DNA of 45,037 nt from Hyphomicrobiales bacterium (GTDB taxonomy: Bacteria; Pseudomonadota; Alphaproteobacteria; Rhizobiales; Beijerinckiaceae), in assembly GCA_900470775.1 (NCBI GenBank), contig UCBZ01000011.1, positions 1-45,037 of the forward strand, given 5' to 3'. The notes beneath the pieces were generated by a model that made no database searches, was not told the DNA's origin, and saw nothing but the letters and a program-made list of their open reading frames with translations. This document shows, one piece after another, positions 16,601 through 24,792 of the stretch (position 1 is the first letter of the stretch; the number at the start of each line of letters is the position of its first letter). A program made the translations under genes and the position numbers.

Positions 16601-18325
16601 GTCGCCGTCGCAGGCAAGCGCAACGGCATCGGGCATGCGATCCACCGCCCGCTCGATCAGTTGATGGATGCAGCTCTCGCGGTCGTAGTTGCGCTCCGAG
16701 CGGTTGTGGTCGAACAGCAACAACTGCCGGTCAGCCTCGCTCAGCATCGGCAAGGCGATGATTTGTCTGGAATCGGCCTTGCCGAATTCGGCGAGGAACA
16801 GCGGAAAGCCGGATGTGAACGAAGTCAGGCCAGCCTTGTCGATGCGCGCCTCGTCATAGACCAGATCGCACGTTCCCGCCGCCGATACCGCCAGGATTAG
16901 GATGGCATCGTCGAAGCCGGTGAGCGGCGCCTCGATGCTGCCCTCGAACACGCCGACCGACAGCTTGGTCGCAGTTAGATCTGGATTGCGGGCGAAAAGA
17001 TCACCCGACTGGCCAGTCCTGCCGCGCAGAGCGGTGAGATCAGCCTCGACGCGCGCTGCGAAACTCCCACTCGTCTCGGCGTCGGATAGTGCCGCGACGA
17101 GCGGCATGGTCGGAACGACATAGCCGGGAAAGCGCCGCGCCCTCTCCTGCAGCTCGGTATTGCCATAGGAGACGCCGAAGACCTCCTGCGAGGCGGCACG
17201 GGCGAGAAAGGCTAGGAACGCCGCCGCGACAGCACCCGGCGCAAGCCCGGCCGGCACATGGAAGGACAGTTTTTGCCGAGCGCCCGTCTTGGCTGCGGCG
17301 CTGCGCTCGAACCATGGCACGTCGAGATCGTGCAAGGCGCGCAGCCGGCGCTTGAAGAAGGCGTCGCCACGGGCGAGGCCGACCGACAGCGCGGTGAGAT
17401 CGGCCGCGAAGCCAAGGTCCTGCGCCGGGAGCGTCTGACCACGGGCCAGCAGGCCGGCGATCTCGACGGGCGCGCCGTATTCGTCGGAGAGATCGGCGAT
17501 CCTGACCGCTCCGTCACGGGTCGCGATCACGACACCATTGTGGTCGATATCGACGACCTGGCCCGGCACACCGCCATCCAGACCCGCTTCGATCTTCAGC
17601 GAGCCGATCGTGTAGCCCTTGCCGGCGACGAAGACTTTGGCGAGCGCGATCGGGTTAGCGTAGCCGCGCCCATAGTCGAGCGCGCGGAACAAGCGCTCAA
17701 CCTGCTCGGAGGTATCGTCGAAGCGGATCGTGGCCGCGGATTCGGGAAGCTTAAACTTGGGGTAATACGTACGCTCCGCGAGGCTTTGCGGCTGCGGCAC
17801 CAGCGTGTCGCTCTCGATGCGCTGGACCAGATTGATGAAGCCGTCGATACCGGCTTCGAAGCACTTGGTGTTGAGCGTCAGCGCATTGTCGTGCGCATCG
17901 ACGTCGAACTCGATCTGGACATAGATGTCGCCCTCGTCGACAGTGTCCGTCATGGCATGCCAGGTGATGCCGTAGCGCTTTTCGTCGGCCAGAAGCGCCC
18001 AGGTCGGCGCGTTTAGCCCGGCGAAACGCGGCAGCGGGCCATCATGGAAATTTGCGGCGCCGAGACGGGCGCGCTGCCAGACCGGGTTGCTAACCAAGCG
18101 CAGGTTGGAGGCGCTGAAGAACCAATCGTAATCGAGTTGAGACAAGGCCTCGGCATAGCCGTCGTCGGGATCGATTACGCGAATGCGCCTGGCTTCGGCC
18201 CACTGGCGCACCGGACGAGCAGCAACGACGATCGCCGCTATGGCATGACCGCGCGCGACGAGAACTTCGGCGCATTGAATCAGGAGAGATTCCTCGCCCA
18301 TCAACACGGAGGTCATTTTGAGCAT
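13691..18325 (-). CDS. NRPS: formyltransferase, truncated C, A interrupted by luciferase-like monooxygenase, PCP
   Basis: Residue numbers count from an in-frame GTG at 18337; ATG 18325 is the likelier start. Residues ~5-310 form a methionyl-tRNA-formyltransferase-like domain with Asn96-x-His98 (NFHDGPLP) and Asp134 (VDEGDIY). Residues ~320-540 resemble only the C-terminal half of a condensation domain; no HHxxxDG exists. The adenylation domain has A3 YTSGSTGRPKG (703-713) and A4 (Phe750-Asp751-Ile-Ser). It is then split by a luciferase-like monooxygenase (~788-1127; FSLFYWGND, WTPERHFHAFGG, VGLAFASGW) of the MupA/Atu3671 family, and resumes with A5 YGPTETT, A7 YRTGDL, A8 and A10 Lys1419. The carrier domain is ALGGHSLLAV, Ser1481. 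The hand-read specificity residues D-I-L-Q-F-G-M-I-W-K are close to the published glycine code. There is no thioesterase. It is coupled to the PPTase. Confidence 0.93.
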   Translation of the reverse strand: MLKMTSVLMGEESLLIQCAEVLVARGHAIAAIVVAARPVRQWAEARRIRVIDPDDGYAEALSQLDYDWFFSASNLRLVSNPVWQRARLGAANFHDGPLPRFAGLNAPTWALLADEKRYGITWHAMTDTVDEGDIYVQIEFDVDAHDNALTLNTKCFEAGIDGFINLVQRIESDTLVPQPQSLAERTYYPKFKLPESAATIRFDDTSEQVERLFRALDYGRGYANPIALAKVFVAGKGYTIGSLKIEAGLDGGVPGQVVDIDHNGVVIATRDGAVRIADLSDEYGAPVEIAGLLARGQTLPAQDLGFAADLTALSVGLARGDAFFKRRLRALHDLDVPWFERSAAAKTGARQKLSFHVPAGLAPGAVAAAFLAFLARAASQEVFGVSYGNTELQERARRFPGYVVPTMPLVAALSDAETSGSFAARVEADLTALRGRTGQSGDLFARNPDLTATKLSVGVFEGSIEAPLTGFDDAILILAVSAAGTCDLVYDEARIDKAGLTSFTSGFPLFLAEFGKADSRQIIALPMLSEADRQLLLFDHNRSERNYDRESCIHQLIERAVDRMPDAVALACDGDEISFGELDRRANQVAHALIDLGVGPGALVGLFLPRSAELVIGAYAIHKAGAAYVPLDPAYPADRTTMMAQDSGLSVIITTKDLRGVTPQCDATSLEIDAVIGSATSRERPNLMIASNELAYVIYTSGSTGRPKGVMIEHRNVANFFAGMDERIRWSDRSQPVWLAVTSLSFDISVLELFWTLARGFKVVINIDAARRRAQPKRHKVAGGMEFSLFYWGNDDGAGRLKYDLLLNGARFADENGFKAVWTPERHFHAFGGPYPNPAVTGAAVAAVTRNVEVRAGSCVLPLHPPARVAEEWAVVDNLSDGRVGLAFASGWMPEDFVLRPENAPPNNKAALLRDIEIVRKLWRGEAVSLEMAGGRQIPVVTQPRPVQAELPVWVTTAGNPDTYREAARLGAHVLTHLLGQSVDELAEKIVIYRDTLRECGRDPAAYTVTLMLHTLVGEDREQVRELAREPMKAYLRSAAALIKQYAWAFPAFKKPQGVSTPLDIDLQSLDADEMDAILEFAFLRYFEDSGLFGTVPDALVRVDRLKAIGVNEIACLIDYGVASSTVMKALTPLADVVAQANAGLPGHADSERDFGLADLIRHHGVTHMQATPSMMTMILMNEEDRQALSGIDHLFVGGEALHGSLLRQIGQTTRASVENMYGPTETTIWSSTQTAGTTDGVVPLGKPIANTQLYVLDRHQAPVPVGCPGELYIGGDGVARGYLNRPDLTQERFVPNPFVPGERMYRTGDLVRWDASGTLGFIGRADHQVKVRGYRIELGEIEAQLGLYPGVEEVVVMAREDEPNDVRLVAYLRYVTDEVPAMTLRAHLAETLPDFMIPAHFVTMKGFPLTPNAKVDRKALPRPDEERRVAAATPAVAADVPLTGDLQQGIADAFKQFLGLDHVGPGDNFFALGGHSLLAVQMHRQLKATLAPNLTITDLFRFPTVGSLAEHLGGSSKAADQLDRVADRAAMRRNSMNRASFRS

Positions 18326-18944
18326 GCAATCACCCACTCAGCTATTCGGACTCGGCAAGCCATAGAAGAAGCATAAACCGAGCCGCATTCAATTTCCCTT
18401 CGATCATCCACTATCCTGACGTCAATTCGATTAACGGCGATCGATTTTCCCAATGCCTCGGATGTTATGATTAAAACCTTGCCAGTTTTTCGGTCTGGGA
18501 TAGCATGCAGCCGACACGCCTGCGGCTGTATTGTCGGCAGGCTTGGCAATTGTCGCCGTGGGCTACGCGGCCGGGCGTAAGCTCATGCCAAGGCTGCCGC
18601 ACCACCCGTTTGCACGCAATGCGACGGAGATCCCGGCGGGCGATTGCATTCCGTCAATTTCGCTAACCATGGCAAGGTCGCACTATTGCGTTGATTACGT
18701 AGAGGCAATTTAGATGGCACTGGAATTTTCCGTCTTTCTTTGTCTGCGCCGGAGTCCTGACGTTCGTCCTGATCGACATCGTGGCCGATCGTAGGCCATG
18801 CCGCAACAACGCCGACGCGACACCCTCAACATTTGCTTTTAACGCCGCCATCGTGACGATCCTCCAGAGCACCGGCAAGGCCAGTCGACAGGGGCGACAG
18901 AAACGGCCATGGCTGATTGAGCAGCAGCTGAGAGGACGACCCAG
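18326..18944. other. Divergent promoter region between the NRPS and a glycosyltransferase
   Basis: The NRPS reads left and the transferase reads right from here. The stretch 18375-18480 has AT-rich blocks (GACGTCAATTCGATTAACGG, GTTATGATTAAAACC) suited to the NRPS promoter. No gene is supported; frames in 18531-19013 lack motifs. Confidence 0.4.
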
Positions 18945-20243
18945 ATGACCATTCCCCTGCGCCAGGGAACGCATGACGCGCACGCCGGCGACACGAAGCA
19001 GGATGACGGTCACGGCGAGAGGATGGGCAGGCTGCTTCTAGTCACAGCTGTGCGGCTGCGCAACGGACCGCGCGGCCTTCAGCTCGACGACCAGACCTGT
19101 GCCGGCATTTGCCGCTGGGCGGAGCGCTTCGAGACCGTCACCTTCGCCGGCATCCTGGTCACCGAGGATGCCGAAGATGGGACATCGACGAGTTGGCTCG
19201 ACGTCGCCGATCTGCCCTGCAACGACCAGCTGCGTTTCGTGCCCCTGCCGTTGGCCTATCGCGTCGGGCAATTCCTGAAGAGCTACAAGCGGACTCGGGC
19301 GCTCCTCGCTGATGAGATCCGCCAGGCTGACCACATGTCGTTCACGGTAGGCTATCTGGTGGGGGATTGGGCTGCGGTCGCCGCGCTCGAAGCCTCGTCC
19401 CAGCGCCGCAAATTCGCAATCTGGTTCGACCGTGTAGAGCAGGACGTGATCCGCAACGGGATTCCGGAACTGCCGTTTCGGCGACAGATCAAGGAAATGC
19501 TGAGCCTGCCGATCATGATCCGCTACCATCGCTACCTGCTCGGCAAGAGCTCGCTGGCGCTTCTGCAGGGCATGGACACGTTCTCCGTCTATGCGCCGCA
19601 TGCCTCAAACCCGGCCTGCGTCTATGATGTCCATACGCATCCTCAGGATTTCATCGACAAAGCAAGACTGGCAGCGAAGATCGATGGCGTCCTGCGCGGG
19701 GAGCCGCTCCGCATCTGCTATGTCGGACGGGCGGCGGTGATGAAGGGGCCGCTCGACTGGCTGCACGCGCTCGCCGCAGCCCGCAGCCGAGGCCTTTCGT
19801 TCCAGGCCCGGTGGTTGGGCGACGGACCGCTCCACGCCGAAATGAAAGAACTCGCACACAGACTCGGCCTCTCCGACGTCGTAGCGTTGCCTGGCTATGT
19901 CGGGGATCGCGACACGATCCTCAACGCCATGCGCGAGAGCCATCTCTTCATGTACTGCCACAAGACTAAGGAATCGCCGCGCTGCCTCATCGAGGCGCTG
20001 GTCTCGGGTTCCCCGATCGTCGGCTATGGCGGCGGCTATCAGGAAGGCCTCGTGGCTGAGCATGGCGGCGGCGCATTCTCGCCGGTGCACGATGTCGCGG
20101 CGCTGGCCGAGTCACTCCGCAGGCTCGATTCCGATCGCTTGACGCTAGCTGCATTGGTTCGCAGCGCTGCGGAATCAGGACGGCAGTTCGACGAAGCGAC
20201 GCTGTACCGGCAACGCTCAGAGCTGATCGCCACTTACTCCTAG
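18945..20243 (+). CDS. GT4-family glycosyltransferase
   Basis: GT-B transferase, probably cytoplasmic and acting on the lipid-linked repeat unit. The N-terminal domain is unusual for GT4 and only weakly conserved. The C-terminal donor domain is clear: RICYVGRAAVMKGPLDWLHA near residue 257, WLGDGPL, LPGYVGDRDTI, then a variant nucleotide-sugar motif ESPRCLIEALVSGSPIVGYG with a Glu pair. The ATG at 18945 has AGAGG about nine bases upstream; an internal ATG at 19023 has its purine run directly adjacent, which is too close. The first ~25 residues (MTIPLRQGTHDAHAGDTKQD) are low in structure and may be dispensable. The gene is single, and an IS481-type remnant follows directly after its stop. Confidence 0.85.
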   Translation: MTIPLRQGTHDAHAGDTKQDDGHGERMGRLLLVTAVRLRNGPRGLQLDDQTCAGICRWAERFETVTFAGILVTEDAEDGTSTSWLDVADLPCNDQLRFVPLPLAYRVGQFLKSYKRTRALLADEIRQADHMSFTVGYLVGDWAAVAALEASSQRRKFAIWFDRVEQDVIRNGIPELPFRRQIKEMLSLPIMIRYHRYLLGKSSLALLQGMDTFSVYAPHASNPACVYDVHTHPQDFIDKARLAAKIDGVLRGEPLRICYVGRAAVMKGPLDWLHALAAARSRGLSFQARWLGDGPLHAEMKELAHRLGLSDVVALPGYVGDRDTILNAMRESHLFMYCHKTKESPRCLIEALVSGSPIVGYGGGYQEGLVAEHGGGAFSPVHDVAALAESLRRLDSDRLTLAALVRSAAESGRQFDEATLYRQRSELIATYS

Positions 20244-20379
20244 TTGTTTGGTCCGGGATGAGGTGACGCGGGTCGATTTTGAACGGTGATGGGTCTTTCG
20301 GCAATTGCTGGCAGATGGCTTCGTAAGGCGTGCGTCATCGTAGAGCCTTCAGCTGCTTGGCGAAGATGTAGCGACTCCA
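20244..20379 (-). pseudogene. IS481-like transposase C-terminal remnant
   Basis: The minus strand reads WSRYIFAKQLKALR, an in-frame TGA, RTPYEAICQQLPKDPS and PFKIDPRHLIPDQTT. The LKxLRxxTPYEAIC...PHHLIPGPNT pattern is the usual end of IS481-like transposases. Only about 45 codons remain and one is a stop. It abuts the end of the glycosyltransferase gene, so an IS once landed inside the polysaccharide cluster. Confidence 0.6.
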
Positions 20380-20912
20380 AAGGCCATGGTGCGAGCGTCA
20401 GGCTCTCCAGATCGGATAGTGGAAGACCTTGGTCGTTGCGTCCTTGATCGTGCGGTTCTCACTGCTTTTTACGGCGGCCGCACTGACAAGGGCCGGTGTT
20501 GAGCGCGAAGATGTACCCGATCTGTATCGCGATCCCGACCCTGTCAATTTCGCCTGTATCGAACCGGAACGTGACGAAGCCTCAGCACGACACCGCGATA
20601 AGCATACCGATCTCCCCATGATGATCTTCACAGCGGATGCTTGCTCTTTGATCCCACACTCCCTTCCGTTCCCCAACGGCATACCTCGCCCAACTGGTTA
20701 AGGATTCGTATTAACCAACCGCCGAAATTTTGACTAAAAAATCGAACCTAATTACTGCCTCAGTAATATAACGTGGGATAACTTCAGCAAGCCGTTGCAC
20801 GTCGCGGCGCATTAATCGATGATAATATGCTCGAGGGTGTCGCCGCGTCTATTGGACAGACCATATCCGGATTCCCTGGCGTGGATGCTTACTTTCATGG
20901 AATGCTGATCCT
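20380..20912. other. Gap upstream of the deacetylase-glycosyltransferase pair
   Basis: From 20380 to 20690 there are open frames on both strands (90-94 codons) without recognisable motifs; probably IS-derived debris. From 20691 the DNA turns AT-rich and contains two inverted repeats: TGGTTAA (20695-20701) with TTAACCA (20711-20717), and the palindrome at 20751-20767. It likely holds the promoter and operator for the two genes that follow. Confidence 0.5.
20751..20767. promoter_or_regulatory. Perfect 7-bp-arm palindrome, candidate operator
   Basis: ATTACTG-CCT-CAGTAAT is exactly palindromic and lies in AT-rich DNA about 150 bases before the deacetylase start. Size and symmetry suit a dimeric helix-turn-helix regulator. 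The protein that binds it is not identifiable from the window. Confidence 0.45.
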
Positions 20913-21977
20913 ATGCGCCTACTGCCCCGGGCTTCCACTTCGCAGACGAAAAGCCGCCCCGGTATGACGGCCGCAGCGATGAAGACGCAAGCTAGGAACG
21001 CTGTCGCCACGCTAGCGGACAGGTCAGGCGTACTGGCGCGCGGCGAGGCAGGCATCCGCGACCAGGTGACCATCCTTTGCTATCACCGCATTCTTCCGGA
21101 CGCGGAGCGCAACGCCTATCACGATCCTGTCTTGGCGGTGACGCCCGACGCTTTCCGCAACCATTGCCGGCTGCTCGCGACGCATTATACGGTCGCCCCG
21201 CTCGCGACCGCCATCGAGCAGTCGCGCGAGCGCGCGCGCACCGACCGGCCTCGCGCCGTGATCACGTTCGACGATGGCTACCGTGACAACATTCTACTGG
21301 CTGCGCCGATTCTCCGGGAATTCGGGCTGCGCGCCACCTTCTTCGTCATAGCGGGCCTGGTGGATACTGAAACGGTGCCTTGGTACGATCTGGCCGGAGC
21401 CTCTTGGAAAGCATTGGCTCGGCAGGGTCGGGCACTCCCCGGCATGGACGCGCGGGAGGCCGTGGCGCGCGCCAAGCAGATGTCGCCGTACGAGCGGCAG
21501 AACTGGCTGGAGGATCTGCAAAGAGAGGCGGGGCCGTCCGCCCTGCCCGATCGCGATCTCATCATGACGTCAGCGCAGCTGAGGGACCTGGTGGCGGAGG
21601 GCCATGAAATCGGCTCGCATACCATGACGCACCCGCTTCTGCCGCAGTGTGACGACGCAATGCTCGCACATGAACTGAAGCAATCGCAGATAAGCCTCGT
21701 AGAGATGACCGGGCAAGACGTGAAAGGCATCTGCTATCCGAACGGCGATTGTGACGCGCGCGTTCTCCGTGCCAGTGCGGATGCCGGTTACAGCTATGCG
21801 ACCTCCGTCGTTCAAGGGACCAACGATCTTGCCTCGGTGGACATGATGACCTTGCGCCGCTGGTTCATCAGCCAGGACCGCTTGTCCGACAGTCGCGGCA
21901 GGCCCTCTGATGCTCTTTTCCGAATGGAGATCTGCGGCCTGGCTCACCGCATCTTCAACCGTGGAACACCGCAATGA
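20913..21977 (+). CDS. Polysaccharide deacetylase (NodB homology domain, CE4)
   Basis: CE4 enzymes remove N- or O-acetyl groups from sugars in a metal-dependent reaction. The 354-residue protein has the NodB set: CYHRILPD at the start of the domain, AVITFDDGYRDN (the Asp-Asp of motif 1), GLRATFFVIAG, the metal-binding HxxxH in EIGSHTMTHPLL, and CYPNGDCD. Such enzymes often accompany polysaccharide loci and could act on a repeat unit or, if exported, on the polymer. No clear signal peptide is present; the first ~30 residues are basic (MRLLPRASTSQTKSRP), and ATG 20964 is an alternative start. It overlaps the next gene by ATGA, so the two are coupled. Confidence 0.9.
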   Translation: MRLLPRASTSQTKSRPGMTAAAMKTQARNAVATLADRSGVLARGEAGIRDQVTILCYHRILPDAERNAYHDPVLAVTPDAFRNHCRLLATHYTVAPLATAIEQSRERARTDRPRAVITFDDGYRDNILLAAPILREFGLRATFFVIAGLVDTETVPWYDLAGASWKALARQGRALPGMDAREAVARAKQMSPYERQNWLEDLQREAGPSALPDRDLIMTSAQLRDLVAEGHEIGSHTMTHPLLPQCDDAMLAHELKQSQISLVEMTGQDVKGICYPNGDCDARVLRASADAGYSYATSVVQGTNDLASVDMMTLRRWFISQDRLSDSRGRPSDALFRMEICGLAHRIFNRGTPQ

Positions 21978-23263
21978 AGATTGCCTATCTCGTCAGCCTC
22001 TATCCTGCGCCAAGCCACACTTTTATCGAGCGTGAACTGCGAGCTTTGGAAGCAAGCGGCATCGAGATCATGCGCTTTTCGGTGCGGCGGCCGAAGTCAT
22101 GCGACATCGTCGACGAGACGGCGCGCTTTGAAGGCAGCCAGGTCCGTTGGCTCGTCCCTGCGCCTATCGGTCCGTTGCTGGCGGCCCTGGTCTGGGCTGT
22201 ATTTACCCACCCCGTGCGCTTGTTCTCGACACTAAAATATGCGCTGTCGAAGGCCAACGGCCTGCGCAGCAAGTTGAGATGGCTGGCCTACTGGGGGGAA
22301 GGCATTCTACTGGCCTACTGGATGACGCTGGGCGGAGCCGAACACCTGCACTGCCATTTCGGTAATTCGGGCTCAAATACGGCGATGATCGCGGCACAGC
22401 TGGCGGGACTGCCGTTCAGCATCACGTTCCATGGCATCGATCTCGACGAACCCGAATTGTTCCGGCACGGCGACAAGCTCCAGCACTGTGCTTTCGCGGT
22501 CTGTATCAGCGAGTACGGCCGTCAAATCCTGCTCAGCAACGGGCGTGGCGTCGATGCCTCGAAGGTACACACGATCCGCTGCGGCTACGCGCTGCCCGTC
22601 GAGCAGGTGATTTCGCCCCTGCCCGGCAACAACCACATCGTCTGCGTCGCCCGGCTCTCGCCGGAGAAGGGGCACGGCATTCTGCTCGACGCCCTGCAGA
22701 TCCTCCACGAGCGACACCTGCCCTTCTCCTGCACGCTGGTCGGCGGCGGCCCTCTCGATTCCCAGATAAAAAATCGGATCGAAGGCACGAAGCTCAAAGG
22801 GCTGGTAACGGTGGCGGGCACACGCTCACCGGCCGAAGTCCGCGAATTCATTGCACAGGCAGACGTTGCCGTGCTAGCTAGCTTCGGAGAGGGTATTCCG
22901 ATCGTGCTCATGGAAGCATTCGCCCAGAAGCGGCCGGTCGTGGCGACCAATGTCGGTGGCATTCCCGAGTTGCTCAGCGACTGGGTCAACGGTCGCCTGG
23001 TAGCGCCAGGCGATCCGATCAGCTTCGCCAATGCCGTCGAAAGCGTCCTGCGGGATCATCGCGCCGCCGAGGAGATGGGCCAAGCGGGATGGGATGTCGT
23101 GACCGCAAAGCACGACCCGCAAAAGAGCACCGAACAGTTGCACAGGCTGCTGGCTCAAAGTGTCCAGCGTCGTCGTATGGAAGCCGGCATTCGGCACGTT
23201 CGCCGCCGGCCCGGTGGGGCTGTGGTGACACCGAATGCGCCTACAAACCTACCGGCCGATTGA
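21974..23263 (+). CDS. GT4-family glycosyltransferase, paralogue of the one at 8265
   Basis: The 429-residue GT-B protein begins MKIAYLVSLYPAPSHTFIER, paralleling the transferase at 8265. It has EHLHCHFGNSGSNTAMIAA, FHGIDLDEPELF, then the donor domain with VCVARLSPEKGHGILL, LVGGGPL and the nucleotide-sugar motif FGEGIPIVLMEAFAQKRPVV (Glu pair), followed by GGIPELLSDWVNG. It is translationally coupled to the deacetylase by an ATGA overlap, which suggests the two act on the same sugar. The C-terminal ~30 residues are Arg/Pro rich. It ends 42 bases from the convergent GT2 gene. Confidence 0.93.
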   Translation: MKIAYLVSLYPAPSHTFIERELRALEASGIEIMRFSVRRPKSCDIVDETARFEGSQVRWLVPAPIGPLLAALVWAVFTHPVRLFSTLKYALSKANGLRSKLRWLAYWGEGILLAYWMTLGGAEHLHCHFGNSGSNTAMIAAQLAGLPFSITFHGIDLDEPELFRHGDKLQHCAFAVCISEYGRQILLSNGRGVDASKVHTIRCGYALPVEQVISPLPGNNHIVCVARLSPEKGHGILLDALQILHERHLPFSCTLVGGGPLDSQIKNRIEGTKLKGLVTVAGTRSPAEVREFIAQADVAVLASFGEGIPIVLMEAFAQKRPVVATNVGGIPELLSDWVNGRLVAPGDPISFANAVESVLRDHRAAEEMGQAGWDVVTAKHDPQKSTEQLHRLLAQSVQRRRMEAGIRHVRRRPGGAVVTPNAPTNLPAD

Positions 23264-23305
23264 GAACCCCGTCAGTAAAGCGACCGGGGGAGACCCCTCC
23301 CGGCC

Positions 23306-24508
23306 TCATTTCCCGGGACGCGTCCGGTCGGTTCTGATCCAGCGCGATTCCGAGCGCTTCACCAGATTGCCGGAGTAGAGCGCAATCTTCGAGAGAATGA
23401 ACGGGACGATCAGCGGCAGGGATCGTGCCGGCAGAATGGCGCGTCCGAATACCCACCAGGCCGCCAGGGTCAAGGCGAGCACCAGACCGAGGCTCAGCGC
23501 CAGGATCCAGAGCGGTAATGTCCAGCCGTCGAAAACGGCGAGAAGAAGCGCCGGCACTACGGCGGCGGCGAGCCCCAAGATCAGCAATATCATCGGCGGC
23601 AAGGCGATATCGACAGCCAGCAGGAACAGGCCTAGGTCCCTGTGCCGGAGCGCCGTCTTCATGATTTGAGGCGCGAGCCGCGTCAGCGACAGATGGCCGG
23701 ACTCCCAGCGTTCGCGCTGAGTCTTGGCGCCTTTGGCGGTGTAGGGCGCTTCGGTCCAGACCGCAGCTTCTGCACAATAATACGGCGGATAGCCGTCGAT
23801 CGTCAGGTCGATGCCAAGTTTCTTGTCTTCGGTGAGGTGGCCGTGGGCGAGTTCCGCGCAACTGATGATCGACCATGGGATGATCATGCCGCTACCAGTC
23901 AGATGGCTGGGCAAGCCCATTCTGCGCATGCCCAACAGACGGACATGATTTTTGACCAGATTACCGAACGAAGACACCCGGGAATCAACACGTGATCCCT
24001 CGCCCGGCAGCATGATGTGCTTCGCCTGGGCCGGGCGCCCCAATTTTGCGCAAGCCGCGGCCAGTTCAGTAACGGTGTCGCTTTCCACCATGCTGTCGGC
24101 ATCGAAGAATAATACCATGGCGGGGGGGGCGTTCTCCAGATGGCGCACGGCATAATCCAAGGCGAAGCTCTTGCCTCGGTCCGTCTCATGGTTACGCTCG
24201 AGTACGGTGGCGCCGAAGCCACGCGCCACCCCCGCGGTCCCGTCGGTGCAGTTGTCGGCGACCACGATCAGCCTGTCACCAACATTGAGCTGCGGACGCA
24301 CCATCGAGAGGATGGTGCCGATGCCTGCCGCTTCGTCATGCGCTGGAATCACGACCGCCAGACTGGGCCGGTTAGTCCCCGTCTGCGCCAGCGCACGTTT
24401 GCGCCATGGCGGCACGAGCGCCAGAAGCACCTGCGCACAATACATCAATGCGAAAAGCGACAGCGCGCCTGCGACAAAGGTCATCAGGGCGGACAAGAAT
24501 GTGATCAA
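23306..24508 (-). CDS. GT2-family membrane glycosyltransferase
   Basis: A processive-type or membrane GT-A transferase. An N-terminal helix (residues ~5-30, LMTFVAGALSLFALMYCAQV) precedes the catalytic domain, which has VVIPAHDEAAGIGTIL, VADNCTDGT, the metal-binding FFDADS, the TEDKKLG acidic motif and QRERWESGH (the QxxRW-type motif). Three or so C-terminal helices follow (residues ~300-385). Length 400 fits this group. The TTG start at 24508 is supported by GGAGG six bases upstream. It follows the flippase on the same strand after 284 bases, so it may belong to the operon running from the GH9 gene. Confidence 0.9.
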   Translation of the reverse strand: MITFLSALMTFVAGALSLFALMYCAQVLLALVPPWRKRALAQTGTNRPSLAVVIPAHDEAAGIGTILSMVRPQLNVGDRLIVVADNCTDGTAGVARGFGATVLERNHETDRGKSFALDYAVRHLENAPPAMVLFFDADSMVESDTVTELAAACAKLGRPAQAKHIMLPGEGSRVDSRVSSFGNLVKNHVRLLGMRRMGLPSHLTGSGMIIPWSIISCAELAHGHLTEDKKLGIDLTIDGYPPYYCAEAAVWTEAPYTAKGAKTQRERWESGHLSLTRLAPQIMKTALRHRDLGLFLLAVDIALPPMILLILGLAAAVVPALLLAVFDGWTLPLWILALSLGLVLALTLAAWWVFGRAILPARSLPLIVPFILSKIALYSGNLVKRSESRWIRTDRTRPGK

Positions 24509-24792
24509 AGGTGCCTCCAGATACCATACGCTCTCGCCGCCGCCGCAACGGGACAGAAGCCAGCTAATTTCCCCTCCGCGCCATCACGCGACGGAACGGG
24601 CCTACTCAGACAGGATAGTGACCGCAGACGTTGATGCCCAAGCAAATCGCAACGGCCGCGAGTCCCAGTTCGGTACTCTTTTGTGCTCAACCCTGACGAA
24701 GCGATGCGTTTACACGCCGAGATGAATGGTTTTTGCAATTGACGTGCCGCCTAAACACGTTGCCGGAACCGGCGCCGCCCCTCAACAATACG

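Noticed and set aside
20398..20701. Opposed 90-94-codon frames between two polysaccharide genes
   Set aside because: Neither has a motif or start signal; likely IS debris next to the IS481-like remnant.
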